Positions 8,693 through 17,878 of a stretch of 64,000 nt of DNA are shown here, in pieces (the stretch's first letter is position 1; every line of letters begins with the position of its first letter). This DNA is from Lachnospiraceae bacterium. Its GTDB lineage: Bacteria > Bacillota > Clostridia > Lachnospirales > Lachnospiraceae. The position numbers and the translations under genes are program-made. The DNA lies in assembly GCA_017461045.1 (NCBI GenBank), contig JAFTZJ010000022.1:1-64000 (forward strand), written 5' to 3'. Under the pieces are notes generated by a model. That model was not told where the DNA came from. It did no database searches and saw only the letters and a list, made by a program, of their open reading frames with translations.

Positions 8693-9649
8693 ATGGATAG
8701 TTTTTGGTATAGTCTAAATGCGACGGTTCCGGTTTTTGCGGTGATAATAGTGGGATATCTATTGCGTCGGATTGGTTTATTAAATGAAGGGTTTGTAACT
8801 GTTGCAAATAAATTTGTGTTTAAGGTATGCTTACCTTGCATGGTCTTTTTGGATTTGGCACAGATTAATATTCAGCAAGAATTTGACGGAGCCTATATAG
8901 GATTCTGCGCAGTCGTTACGTTAATTAGTATTCTTGGTACATGGGCCATGGCAAAGCTTTGCTTAAAGGATAAATCAGAAGTTGGTGCTTTTGTACAGGC
9001 AGCGTATCGGAGCAGTGCGGCAATTCTTGGAATTGCATTTATAGAAAATATTTATGGGAATTCTGGTATGGGGCCTTTGATGATTATTGGTGCGGTACCA
9101 CTCTATAATGTATTTGCAGTTATTATTTTGACACTGGAAAGCAATGATGAGACAGTACGTAAGGATCGCCGTCGGATACCTATGACGTTCTTAAATGTAC
9201 TAAAGAATCCGATTATTATAGGAATTGCTTTGGGAATGCTGGCGTCTCTTATAAAACTGGATTTACCACAAATGGCGGAAAAGAGTATTCAGTATCTTGG
9301 GGATATGGCGTCTCCTTTAGCCTTGATTGCTATTGGTGCAGGATTTGAAGGCAAGAAAGCATTGAAGAAGGTTGCACCAACTGTAGTGGCCTCTTTTATT
9401 AAGTTGATTGGTCTGACTGCGTTATTCTTGCCGATTGCGGTTTGGATGGGATTCCGGGATCAGAAGTTGTTGGCGTTGGTGATTATGCTGGCATCTCCAA
9501 CAACACCTACCGCATATATTATGGCGAAGAATATGCATGGAGATGAAGTTCTGTCATCCAGTGTTATTGTAGTAACGACCTTATTTTCAGCAGTAACATT
9601 AACCTTCTGGATATTTATTATGCGACAGATGGGATATGTTGCAGGGTAA
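8693..9649 (+). CDS. AEC-family transporter (auxin efflux carrier type)
   Basis: This 318-residue membrane protein has about ten hydrophobic segments in the two-bundle layout of AEC carriers. It has an N-terminal PVFAVIIVGYLLRRIG segment and late SPLALIAIGAGFE and LASPTTPTAYIMAK segments, which are typical of the family. Bacterial members include malate/malonate permeases; no substrate can be inferred here. GAGAGG lies just before the ATG. It stands alone between a terminator and the deoB promoter. Confidence 0.85.
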   Translation: MDSFWYSLNATVPVFAVIIVGYLLRRIGLLNEGFVTVANKFVFKVCLPCMVFLDLAQINIQQEFDGAYIGFCAVVTLISILGTWAMAKLCLKDKSEVGAFVQAAYRSSAAILGIAFIENIYGNSGMGPLMIIGAVPLYNVFAVIILTLESNDETVRKDRRRIPMTFLNVLKNPIIIGIALGMLASLIKLDLPQMAEKSIQYLGDMASPLALIAIGAGFEGKKALKKVAPTVVASFIKLIGLTALFLPIAVWMGFRDQKLLALVIMLASPTTPTAYIMAKNMHGDEVLSSSVIVVTTLFSAVTLTFWIFIMRQMGYVAG

Positions 9650-9675
9650 TAGAGAATAAATGCAGAAAGCAGACA

Positions 9676-9704
9676 TTGGATTTGGTAAATGTAAATACTA
9701 TATG
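9676..9704 (+). promoter_or_regulatory. Putative promoter of deoB-pdp
   Basis: TTGGAT (9676-9681), a 17-base spacer and TATATG (9699-9704) lie 34 bases before the deoB start. The match is moderate. No clear DeoR-type or CytR-type operator is visible. Confidence 0.4.
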
Positions 9705-9737
9705 GGTTATGAATGAATATTGAATTGGAGGGATTCT

Positions 9738-10916
9738 ATGATTCAACGGGTAATATGGATTGTATTGGATAGTGTAGGAATGGGTGCGTTGCCGGATGCA
9801 TCGGATTTTGATGATGTTGGTGCCAATACTATCGGGCATACGGTAGCGGCTTGCGGAGGTTTGCAGTTGCCAAACCTGCAGAAATTGGGATATGGAAATA
9901 TTGATGGAATGCTGGGGATTGAACCGGTGGAAGCACCTATAGGGGCATACGGAAGATTGGCGGAATGTTCGAATGGTAAAGATACCACCATTGGACATTG
10001 GGAAATGATTGGAATTCATACACCAATCCCATTTCCCACATATCCACAAGGGTTTCCTGAGGAATTGATGCAGAAATTCTTAGATGTAAGCGGTTGTAAA
10101 GGGTATCTGGGAAATTGTGTGGCATCGGGTACACAGATTATTCAGGAATTAGGAGATGAGCATGTACGAACCGGTTATCCAATCATTTATACATCTGCCG
10201 ATAGCGTGTTTCAGATTGCAGCCAGCGAAGATGTGATTCCACCGGAACAATTATATGAGATATGTCGTGCTGCCAGAGGGTTGTTGACAGATGAGCACAA
10301 TGTAGCAAGAGTCATAGCCAGACCATTTGTTAAGGATGGAGATACCTATGTGAGAACAGCGAATCGTCGGGATTTTTCCAGAAAGCCTTCAGAGGAAAAT
10401 CTGCTGTGTTATATGAAAGAAGCAGGATTGCAGGTGGCGGCTGTGGGTAAAATTGAAGATATATTTGACGGAGTCGGCATTACACAGGCAGTGCATACCA
10501 AGGATAACATGGATGGCATGGACCAGACCTTACGTTATATGCAGGATATTTCAAAGGGTTTGATTTTTACCAATCTGGTGGAGTTTGATTCCAAGTGGGG
10601 GCATCGTAGAGATGCTCTCGGATATGGGGCTGGCTTGGAGGCCTTTGACCGACGATTGGCAGAAGTTTTGGAGGCCATGGAGACAACGGATTTACTGGTA
10701 ATCACGGCAGATCATGGATGTGATCCTACCTTTAAGGGTACGGACCATACAAGAGAATATGTACCGGTGCTGTGGTATAGCAAGTTAGAAAGTTTTGCAA
10801 AAGGAGTGAATCTGGGTACCGGAAAAACCTTTGCAAACATCGGACAGACCATTGGAGATTTATTTGGGGTAAAATCGTTGGCGATTGGTGAGAGTCAGAA
10901 GGGGTTGTTACTATGA
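9738..10916 (+). CDS. deoB: Phosphopentomutase
   Basis: DeoB interconverts ribose or deoxyribose 1-phosphate and 5-phosphate, feeding nucleoside sugars into central metabolism. It is an alkaline-phosphatase-fold enzyme with two metals. VLDSVGMGALPDA at the start holds the first metal ligand (D11), SNGKDTTIGHWEM the catalytic threonine, and TADHGCDPTFKGTDHTRE further ligands. The length, 392 residues, is normal. The ATG at 9738 follows GGAGGG at good spacing; an upstream TTG at 9720 is less likely. It overlaps pdp by four bases (ATGA). Confidence 0.96.
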   Translation: MIQRVIWIVLDSVGMGALPDASDFDDVGANTIGHTVAACGGLQLPNLQKLGYGNIDGMLGIEPVEAPIGAYGRLAECSNGKDTTIGHWEMIGIHTPIPFPTYPQGFPEELMQKFLDVSGCKGYLGNCVASGTQIIQELGDEHVRTGYPIIYTSADSVFQIAASEDVIPPEQLYEICRAARGLLTDEHNVARVIARPFVKDGDTYVRTANRRDFSRKPSEENLLCYMKEAGLQVAAVGKIEDIFDGVGITQAVHTKDNMDGMDQTLRYMQDISKGLIFTNLVEFDSKWGHRRDALGYGAGLEAFDRRLAEVLEAMETTDLLVITADHGCDPTFKGTDHTREYVPVLWYSKLESFAKGVNLGTGKTFANIGQTIGDLFGVKSLAIGESQKGLLL

Positions 10917-12217
10917 ATATGTATGATTTGATATTAAAAAAACGAAATGGCGGGGTGTTGTCAAAAGAAGAAATTCATCACATTGTTATGGGATATACAG
11001 AGGGAACCATACCGGATTATCAAATGTCGGCGTTCCTGATGGCAGTATATTTTCAAGGGATGAATCCGCAGGAAACCGTTGATTTGACACTGGCTATGGC
11101 TGATAGTGGTGAGTGGTTAGATTTATCAGAGATTCACGGAATCAAAGTGGATAAGCATAGTACCGGTGGCGTGGGCGATAAGACTTCTTTGATTATTGGT
11201 CCTATGTTAGCCGCACTGGGAATTCCGGTAGCGAAAATGAGTGGAAGAGGCTTGGGACACACTGGTGGCACCATTGATAAATTAGAGAGTATTGAAGGAT
11301 TTCAAACGGGAATCAGCCGGGAACAGTTTATTGAGAATGTGAATCGTGTGAAATTGGCAATTGCCGGACAAACTGCCAATCTTGCACCAGCAGATAAGAA
11401 AATCTATGCTTTACGGGATGTTACGGCAACAGTTGATAATCCATCTTTGATTGCGGCAAGCATTATGAGTAAAAAATTAGCCTCCGGTGCTGATGTGATT
11501 GTATTAGATGTAAAGGTAGGCTCCGGTGCTTTTATGCAGACCTTGGAAGATGCAGAGGAACTGGCAAAAACCATGGTATCGATTGGAACTATGGCAGGGA
11601 AGAAAACCTATGCGGTTATTACGGATATGAATGAACCATTGGGAGAAATGGTTGGAAATGCTTTAGAAGTGCAGGAAGCAATACAAGTGCTAAAGGGTCA
11701 GGGAGAAGAGCGATTGACAAAAGTTGCAATGACTTTGGCTGCTTATATGGTAATGGGTGCGGGAAAAGCAACCACTGTGGAAGAAGCAGAAGGAATGTTG
11801 CAGGAAACCATTGATTCCGGAAGAGCCTTGGATAAATTTGCAGAATTTGCAGAAGCACAGGGAGGAAATCCGGCATTTATTTATGAGCCGGAGCGGTTTC
11901 CAAAGGCAGAATATATAGAACCAGTATATCCAAAAGTGTCCGGTTATCTGGTTGCATGTAAGAACAGTGAAGTGGGAATGAGTTCTTTAGTGCTGGGTGG
12001 TGGCCGTGAAACCAAGGAAAGTGTTATTGATTTAGCTGTTGGAATCCGTTTAGTAAAGCATCTGGGGGATGCAGTACAACCGGAGGAGCCCTTTGCATAT
12101 ATTTACGCAAATGATAAGAAGAAATTAGAAGCGGCAAGAGAACGATTATTAAATGCTTATACGATTCAGACAGAGCCGGTAGAGGTAGAGCCGGTAATTA
12201 AAAAAGTTCTGTTTTAA
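10913..12217 (+). CDS. pdp: Pyrimidine-nucleoside phosphorylase
   Basis: The enzyme cleaves uridine, thymidine and related nucleosides with phosphate, releasing the base and the sugar 1-phosphate that DeoB then isomerises. The 434-residue protein has the family signature KHSTGGVGDKTSL, SGRGLGHTGGTIDKLE and the pyrimidine-binding DVKVGSGAFM. The length fits Pdp. Thymidine phosphorylase (DeoA) is closely related, so the substrate range is uncertain. It overlaps deoB by four bases. Confidence 0.94.
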   Translation: MNMYDLILKKRNGGVLSKEEIHHIVMGYTEGTIPDYQMSAFLMAVYFQGMNPQETVDLTLAMADSGEWLDLSEIHGIKVDKHSTGGVGDKTSLIIGPMLAALGIPVAKMSGRGLGHTGGTIDKLESIEGFQTGISREQFIENVNRVKLAIAGQTANLAPADKKIYALRDVTATVDNPSLIAASIMSKKLASGADVIVLDVKVGSGAFMQTLEDAEELAKTMVSIGTMAGKKTYAVITDMNEPLGEMVGNALEVQEAIQVLKGQGEERLTKVAMTLAAYMVMGAGKATTVEEAEGMLQETIDSGRALDKFAEFAEAQGGNPAFIYEPERFPKAEYIEPVYPKVSGYLVACKNSEVGMSSLVLGGGRETKESVIDLAVGIRLVKHLGDAVQPEEPFAYIYANDKKKLEAARERLLNAYTIQTEPVEVEPVIKKVLF

Positions 12218-12262
12218 TCCTTGACGGAATATAGTAGCAGTAAGAATCCTTTGGAGTGGATT

Positions 12263-13462
12263 ATGAAAAGGAAGATTTGGAAAGGCTTTCTATGTGCACT
12301 AACGAGTTTTGTGATTCTGATGCAAGGGCTATATTTGCCAAATGAAAATGCTTATGCAGAAGATTTGGTGTTGGAATCGCCTTCTGTAATACTGATGGAA
12401 TCCTCCACCGGCCAGGTGCTGTATGAGAAAAATGCGGATGAGCAACGACATCCCGCCAGTGTTACAAAGGTTATGACCTTGCTTTTGACCTTCGAAGAAA
12501 TCGGGAATGGCAATATGGCAATGGATGATATTGTGACAATCAGTGAGCATGCTGCTTCCATGGGCGGTTCCCAGTGTTTTTTTGAAGCCGGCGAAACACA
12601 GACCGTTGAAGATATGATTAAATGTATTATCATTGCCAGCGGGAATGATGCGGCAGTTGCCATGGGTGAACATATTGCCGGAAGTGAAGAAGCATTTGTA
12701 CAGCGAATGAATGAAAAGGCAGTCGAGCTGGGGATGGTAAATACACAATTTTTCAATGCGTGTGGTTTAGACGCTGATGGACATTTGACAACTGCCCGAG
12801 ATATTGCCATAATGAGTCGGGAACTAACAACAAAGCATCCTGAAATATTTAATTATTCCACTATTTGGATGGATACCATAACTCATGTAACCAAACGGGG
12901 AGCTTCGGAGTTTGGTTTGTCGAATACTAATAAATTATTAAGAACTTATCCTTATTGTACAGGATTGAAGACCGGTTATACCAGTGAAGCCGGATTTGCA
13001 ATTTCTGCAACAGCAACCAAGGATGGGATTGATTTGATAGCGGTTGTTATGGGTGCATCTACGAAGGATATAAGAAATGGAGATGTTTGCAAATTATTCG
13101 ACTATGGGTTTGCAAATTGTCGGTTATACCAGGATGATATGGTGTTGGAGGATAATACCACCATTCCAATAAAGGGCGGTATGCAGGACGTGGTTTCCTG
13201 TGTACCGGAGCAGGGGCAGTTTGCATATCTTTTAACCAGAGAGCAGACGCCGGAGCAAGTAAATAAGGAAGTGAATTACTCTGAACTAACAGCCCCTATT
13301 CAACAAGGAGATGTAATCGGAGAAGTAGTATATTATTATAATGGGGAACGGATTGGAGCCGTTCCGATATTGGCAGATGAAGGAGTCGAAGCAATTACAT
13401 ATGGTTTTTGTTTCAAAAAGGCACTTCATGTTCTGTTTTGTGTAAAAGAAGGGACAACATAA
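12263..13462 (+). CDS. D-alanyl-D-alanine carboxypeptidase, first copy
   Basis: This secreted penicillin-binding protein of the DacF/PBP5 type removes the terminal D-Ala from peptidoglycan stem peptides. A signal peptide covers about residues 1-32 (cleavage near AYA-ED). The active-site motifs are complete: SxxK at S66-K69 (SVTK), SGN at 126-128 and KTG at 236-238. A C-terminal beta domain follows, and the last residues are hydrophobic and basic. I chose the ATG at 12263, preceded by TTGGAG, over the TTG at 12221. A second gene of the family lies at 17879. Confidence 0.94.
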   Translation: MKRKIWKGFLCALTSFVILMQGLYLPNENAYAEDLVLESPSVILMESSTGQVLYEKNADEQRHPASVTKVMTLLLTFEEIGNGNMAMDDIVTISEHAASMGGSQCFFEAGETQTVEDMIKCIIIASGNDAAVAMGEHIAGSEEAFVQRMNEKAVELGMVNTQFFNACGLDADGHLTTARDIAIMSRELTTKHPEIFNYSTIWMDTITHVTKRGASEFGLSNTNKLLRTYPYCTGLKTGYTSEAGFAISATATKDGIDLIAVVMGASTKDIRNGDVCKLFDYGFANCRLYQDDMVLEDNTTIPIKGGMQDVVSCVPEQGQFAYLLTREQTPEQVNKEVNYSELTAPIQQGDVIGEVVYYYNGERIGAVPILADEGVEAITYGFCFKKALHVLFCVKEGTT

Positions 13463-13464
13463 GG

Positions 13465-14355
13465 ATGAGAATGTTTTTGATGATTGCAGGTATTATAATC
13501 GGCATTGGTCTGATTTGTTTTGTAATAATCTGCATAATCAGTGTAATTGAAAATCGAAAATTAAAGGCAACTGCATATACCGTTGCCTCCCCAAAGATAC
13601 CAAAGGAATTCAATGATTATCGAATGGTGGTTTTGGCAGATTTGCATAATGCCTGTTACGGAAATCAAAACGATAAACTATTAGAATTGATTCGGGAACA
13701 ACGGCCGGATTGTATCTTGATAGCAGGAGATATGATTGTTGGAAAGCCGGGACATTCTACAGATGTTCCGGCGCATCTGATAAATGAGTTGGCAAAGGAA
13801 TATCCAATTTATTACGGAAAAGGTAATCATGAATTACGAGTAGGATTGTATAAAGAAACCTATGGGGATTTATGGGAATGCTATTTGCAACAATTAGATG
13901 AGCGCATTAATTGGTTAAGTAACGAGCAGGTAGTGTTGAATCGGAACGGCGCCTCCATATATTTGTACGGTTTGGATATGGAACCGCGTTATTATAAGCG
14001 ATTCCGACACACGCCAATGGACAAGATGTATTTAAGTAGTTTACTTGGGTCACCAAAGAAGGATGGATTTAACATGCTTATAGCACATAATCCGGACTAT
14101 TTTCATAAATATGCCCAATGGGGAGCTGACCTTGTTTTTTCCGGTCATTTACACGGTGGATTGGTGCGTTTGCCTTGGTTTGGAGGAATGGTTTCACCAA
14201 TGTTCCATTTTTTTCCGAAATATGATAAGGGAAGATATAAGAAGGAAGATAGCGAAATGTTGCTGAGTGGTGGTTTAGGAAATCACACATTTAAGTTTCG
14301 TGTGAATAATATACCGGAAATACTGGTAATTACATTGACTTCGAATGTTGAATAA
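13465..14355 (+). CDS. Membrane-anchored metallophosphoesterase
   Basis: The 296-residue protein starts with one membrane helix (about residues 3-27) followed by a calcineurin-like phosphoesterase domain. Metal-binding motifs are in order: DLH (D59, H61), GD (88-89), GNHE (120-123) and a late SGHLHGG. The layout matches the YaeI/YkuE group, some of which act on lipid-linked or UDP-linked envelope precursors; the substrate here is unknown. The ATG at 13465 lies two bases after the carboxypeptidase stop, so the two are probably co-transcribed. Confidence 0.85.
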   Translation: MRMFLMIAGIIIGIGLICFVIICIISVIENRKLKATAYTVASPKIPKEFNDYRMVVLADLHNACYGNQNDKLLELIREQRPDCILIAGDMIVGKPGHSTDVPAHLINELAKEYPIYYGKGNHELRVGLYKETYGDLWECYLQQLDERINWLSNEQVVLNRNGASIYLYGLDMEPRYYKRFRHTPMDKMYLSSLLGSPKKDGFNMLIAHNPDYFHKYAQWGADLVFSGHLHGGLVRLPWFGGMVSPMFHFFPKYDKGRYKKEDSEMLLSGGLGNHTFKFRVNNIPEILVITLTSNVE

Positions 14356-14371
14356 TATAGAAAGAAAAGAG

Positions 14372-14400
14372 TTGTCTTTTATTTCTAATTTCATTATAAT
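14372..14400 (+). promoter_or_regulatory. Sigma-A promoter of the L,D-transpeptidase gene
   Basis: TTGTCT (14372-14377), a 17-base spacer and a perfect TATAAT (14395-14400) lie 42 bases before the ATG at 14443. Confidence 0.65.
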
Positions 14401-14442
14401 GGAATTTGCTATGTAATAAAATGAAGGGTTTAAGATAGTAGT

Positions 14443-16458
14443 ATGAGTAAAGAAACAGAAAATAAGGAATTACTGACTGATAAAGATGTGACAGAAGAAG
14501 CAAATATTGAAGAAGTCAAGGAAGAGACTAAAGTAGAACCGGAAGCAAAGGAAGAGGCCAAGGAGGAAACCAAGGAAGAAGCCAAGGAAGAAGCCAAGGA
14601 AGAAGCTAAGGAGAAAACCAAGGAAGAAACCAAGGAAGAAGCCAAGGAAGAAGCCAAGGAAGAAGCCAAGGAGGAAACCAAGGAGGAAACCAAGGAGGAG
14701 ACCAAGGCAGAAGCGGAAGCCAAGGAAGAAGCTAAGGAAGTGACCAAGGCAGAACCGGAAGTGAAGGAAGAAGCGGCAGCTACAGCAGAGGCAGTAGAAC
14801 CATATGTGGTATCCGGTGTTGATAAAGCGAAGGTAGCTTTCCCGGTGGGAGCAAAGATCGGTATCATTGCAGCAGCTGTTTTAGTGATTGTATATTTCGC
14901 AGGCGTTATTTATTTTTCAACTCATTTTTCATGGAATACTACTTTAAATGGAGTAGATGTATCCTTTATGAGTGCTTCACAGGCACAACTTGCCTTAGAT
15001 TCCATGGTTCGGGATTATCAATTGGAGATTCGTACCCGTGGCGGTAATGCTGAATACATTAAGGGAATGGACATTGATTTGGAATTCCAATTGCTGGGAA
15101 GTGTTGAACAAACCATTCAACAACAAAATGTTTGGTTATGGTTTGTTGAAGGCTGGGTACCAAAGAACAATGTTATGGAGGCAGAAGTATCCTTCGATAA
15201 ACGAAAATTGAATGATTTGATTCGAGAACTGGAATGCATGCAGAAAGAAAACATTATTGAAGCTGTTGAACCACAGATTGTGAAGAAGGGCAATTCGTTC
15301 ATTATAGAAGAAGGAATCGAAGGACAAGAACCGTTAATTCTGGAAGCACGGGAAGTGATTCATGGTGGATTCCGAGATTTAATGGCATATGTAGATTTGG
15401 AAGAAACCAATTGTTATGTAGAATTAGAATACGATGCAGAGGATACTGAAGTAACAGAAGCATTGGAATACATGAATGCTTTGCTGGAGATGGAGATTAC
15501 ATATAAATTCAATGATGAGAAAGAAGTCTTAGATGGAAGCGATATCATTGATTGGGTTGTAATTTCTGATAATTACGAGATTAATGTCGATACAGCAGAA
15601 GTAGAAGATTACATTGATTATCTGAAGGAAACCTATGAAATGCGTGGTCAGGTAATAGATTTCCATACCTCTCACGGCGATATTGTTGAAGTGACTTCTT
15701 ATATTCGAAGCAATGAGATGAATACAGAGGTTGAAACAGAGCATCTATTAGACGCCATTGATAAAGCAGTATCCACCGGTAAGAAGGAGTTCGAACGGGA
15801 TTCTCAGGATATGGCATCGGTAGGTGATACTTACATAGAGATTAATTTAACGTCACAGTATTTGTATTGTTATAAAGATGGAAAACTGATATTTGAAACG
15901 GATGTAGTTACAGGTAAACCTTCTACCGGTTGTGCAACACCACCGGGTGTATATACCATTCGTTCCAAGTCATCACCGGCTATTTTGGTTGGTGAGACCT
16001 ATCGTCAGCCGGTATCCTATTGGATGCCATTTAATGGCGGTATTGGTTTGCATGATGCAACCTGGCAAAGTGCCTACGGTGGACAGTGGTATATTCCATA
16101 TGGTTCCCATGGTTGTATTAATTTACCGTTGGATTCAGCAAAGTTTATTTATGAGAATTATGGTCCGGGAGATACGGTTGTGCTGTATCATTTAGCAGGT
16201 ACGGAACGTTCAGATGCTGTTCCGGCAACACGTCCGGAGTCATCGCCGATTTATGTCTATGTTCCGCCGGAAGAACCGGAAACAGAAGCGCCGGCACCGG
16301 AAGCGCCTTCTACAGAAGCACCGGCGACGGAAACACCGGCACCGGAGGCTCCATCCACAGAAACACCGGCACCGGAGGCTCCTACACCGGAAGCACCTTC
16401 TACAGAGAATCCGTCAGATTCTTCTGAAGCAGGTACAGAAGCCACAGTTACACCATAA
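14443..16458 (+). CDS. L,D-transpeptidase (YkuD) with charged N-terminus and Pro/Glu tail
   Basis: This 671-residue envelope enzyme should form 3-3 cross-links in peptidoglycan. Residues 15 to about 115 are a Lys/Glu low-complexity tract (KEEAKEE-type units), predicted to be cytoplasmic. One membrane helix follows at about 134-160. The external part has peptidoglycan-binding-like regions and a YkuD domain (about 466-590) with the catalytic SHGCIN motif, Ser555 to Asn560, nucleophile Cys558. The C-terminus is a Pro/Ala/Glu/Thr repeat. The ATG has only a distant GAAGGG site. The transpeptidase core is the TM-PG_binding-YkuD layout common in Clostridia; the long charged leader is unusual. Confidence 0.9.
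   Translation: MSKETENKELLTDKDVTEEANIEEVKEETKVEPEAKEEAKEETKEEAKEEAKEEAKEKTKEETKEEAKEEAKEEAKEETKEETKEETKAEAEAKEEAKEVTKAEPEVKEEAAATAEAVEPYVVSGVDKAKVAFPVGAKIGIIAAAVLVIVYFAGVIYFSTHFSWNTTLNGVDVSFMSASQAQLALDSMVRDYQLEIRTRGGNAEYIKGMDIDLEFQLLGSVEQTIQQQNVWLWFVEGWVPKNNVMEAEVSFDKRKLNDLIRELECMQKENIIEAVEPQIVKKGNSFIIEEGIEGQEPLILEAREVIHGGFRDLMAYVDLEETNCYVELEYDAEDTEVTEALEYMNALLEMEITYKFNDEKEVLDGSDIIDWVVISDNYEINVDTAEVEDYIDYLKETYEMRGQVIDFHTSHGDIVEVTSYIRSNEMNTEVETEHLLDAIDKAVSTGKKEFERDSQDMASVGDTYIEINLTSQYLYCYKDGKLIFETDVVTGKPSTGCATPPGVYTIRSKSSPAILVGETYRQPVSYWMPFNGGIGLHDATWQSAYGGQWYIPYGSHGCINLPLDSAKFIYENYGPGDTVVLYHLAGTERSDAVPATRPESSPIYVYVPPEEPETEAPAPEAPSTEAPATETPAPEAPSTETPAPEAPTPEAPSTENPSDSSEAGTEATVTP
14521..14770 (+). 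repeat. In-gene GAA/AAG repeats coding Lys-Glu tract
   Basis: Degenerate 12-base units (GAAGAAGCCAAG and variants) run in frame within the L,D-transpeptidase gene. They encode a run of alternating acidic and basic residues. Unit number is likely to vary by slippage between strains. Confidence 0.8.
16262..16440 (+). repeat. In-gene repeats coding Pro/Ala/Glu/Thr tail
   Basis: Units of the type GCACCGGAAGCGCC encode PAPEAPSTEAPATE-like repeats at the C-terminus of the L,D-transpeptidase. Such extended tails usually act as wall-spanning spacers. Confidence 0.75.
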
Positions 16459-16480
16459 AACTGTAGAATGAGGAATTGTC

Positions 16481-17224
16481 ATGGCAATTGATATTAAGTT
16501 GCAAGTGTTTGAAGGTCCCTTAGACCTGTTGTTGCACTTGATAGAAAAGAACCAAGTTAATATTTATGATATCCCGATTGTTACGATTACAGAACAGTAT
16601 CTGGAATGCATTGAGGAAATGCAGGCACAGGATTTGGATGTAATGAGTGAATTTCTGGTAATGGCTGCTACTTTGATTAGCATCAAAGCAAAAATGCTGT
16701 TGCCGAAGGATGAGGTTGAGGAAGAAGAGGAAGAAGATCCGAGAGCTGAGTTGGTACGTCGCTTGCTGGAATACAAGATGTACAAGTACGCGGCCACAGA
16801 ATTAAAGGACATGGAAATGGATGCTTCCTATGCTTTATATAAGCAACCAACCATTCCGAAGGAAGTAGAGGAATTTAAGGAAGATATTGATCCGGCTGAG
16901 CTGTGTGATGGTATTACCTTAAGTCGCTTAAATGAAATTTTCCGTATGGTAATGAAAAAGCAGGTGGATAAGATTGATCCCATTCGAAGTAAATTCGGTA
17001 CCATTGAAAAGGAAGAAATCAGTATTGAGGATAAGATGGACACCATACGTCAGGAGGTTCGTGGCTTAAAGGGAATCAGTTTCCGAACTTTATTAGAGAT
17101 GCAGGCAACCAAAATGAACATTATTGTAACCTTTATGGCAATTTTGGAACTAATGAAGGTTGGAGCGATTACCGTACGACAAGATGATTTGTTCGATGAT
17201 ATAGTAATTGATTCATTGGAATAG
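16481..17224 (+). CDS. scpA: Segregation and condensation protein A (kleisin)
   Basis: ScpA is the kleisin that bridges the SMC heads and binds ScpB in the chromosome condensin. The 247-residue protein begins with the diagnostic FEGPLDLLLHLIEKNQVNIYDIPI segment (split here for length: residues about 9-32) and ends in a winged-helix region. A central acidic stretch (EEEEEED) is present. GAGGAA precedes the ATG. The next gene is its partner scpB, 10 bases on. Confidence 0.96.
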   Translation: MAIDIKLQVFEGPLDLLLHLIEKNQVNIYDIPIVTITEQYLECIEEMQAQDLDVMSEFLVMAATLISIKAKMLLPKDEVEEEEEEDPRAELVRRLLEYKMYKYAATELKDMEMDASYALYKQPTIPKEVEEFKEDIDPAELCDGITLSRLNEIFRMVMKKQVDKIDPIRSKFGTIEKEEISIEDKMDTIRQEVRGLKGISFRTLLEMQATKMNIIVTFMAILELMKVGAITVRQDDLFDDIVIDSLE

Positions 17225-17234
17225 GAGAAGATAC

Positions 17235-17810
17235 ATGGAACAGGATATTACAAAGTTAGAAGCTGCAATTGAAGCAATACTATTTGCAATGGGTGAGACC
17301 GTAACTGCGGAGCAGCTGGCAACTGCTTTGGAGCATGACATAGATACAACAAGAAAAGTAGTACGTCACTTAATGGATAAATACGATGCAGAGGACCGTG
17401 GCATACGGATTGTTGAAATTGAAGACGCATTTCAGTTGTGTACCAAAAATGAATACTACGAGGTATTATCCCGAATTGTAAATCTTCCGAAAAAGCACGT
17501 ATTAACGGATGTACAATTAGAGACGCTGTCTATCATTGCGTATAAGCAGCCGATTACCCGTGCAGAAATCGAAGCTATACGAGGCGTATCCTGCGTGCAT
17601 GCCATTAATAAGCTAGTAGAATATCATTTGATTGAAGAGGTTGGACGTCTGGATGCTTTAGGAAGACCGATTCTGTTTGGTACAACAGAGGATTTCTTGC
17701 GTAGCTTTGGTGTAAAATCTACAGATGATTTACCATTGATTACACCGGATAAAATTGCTGATTTTGAACAGCAAGCCATTGAAGAAGCAAATATTACATT
17801 AAATACTTAG
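17235..17810 (+). CDS. scpB: Segregation and condensation protein B
   Basis: ScpB dimers bind ScpA and regulate SMC function. The 191-residue product has two winged-helix domains and the typical EAILFAMGE opening, AYKQPITRAEIEAIRGV and LGRPILFGTT segments. I chose the ATG at 17235, with AGGAGA at 17223-17228, over an upstream in-frame start that overlaps scpA. A terminator-like hairpin follows directly. Confidence 0.96.
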   Translation: MEQDITKLEAAIEAILFAMGETVTAEQLATALEHDIDTTRKVVRHLMDKYDAEDRGIRIVEIEDAFQLCTKNEYYEVLSRIVNLPKKHVLTDVQLETLSIIAYKQPITRAEIEAIRGVSCVHAINKLVEYHLIEEVGRLDALGRPILFGTTEDFLRSFGVKSTDDLPLITPDKIADFEQQAIEEANITLNT

Positions 17811-17824
17811 AAGAAACAGTAATA

Positions 17825-17875
17825 AACACCTGTCAACTGCGATAGAATATGTTAAACGCAATGACAGGTGTTTTT
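17825..17875 (+). terminator. Terminator after scpB
   Basis: AACACCTGTCA (17825-17835) pairs with TGACAGGTGTT (17862-17872), followed by TTTTT. TGCG (38-41 of this block) and CGCA extend the pairing inside the 26-base loop. The right arm reaches almost to the start codon of the next gene, so it might also reduce that gene's expression. Confidence 0.7.
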
Positions 17876-17878
17876 ATT

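Noticed and set aside
14430..14867. Ser/Ala/Leu-repeat frame on the minus strand
   Set aside because: It is antisense to the Lys/Glu tract of the L,D-transpeptidase, with no ribosome site and no family resemblance.
16214..16471. Arg/His-rich 85-residue frame
   Set aside because: This is a frame-shifted reading of the Pro/Glu tail repeats in the L,D-transpeptidase gene.
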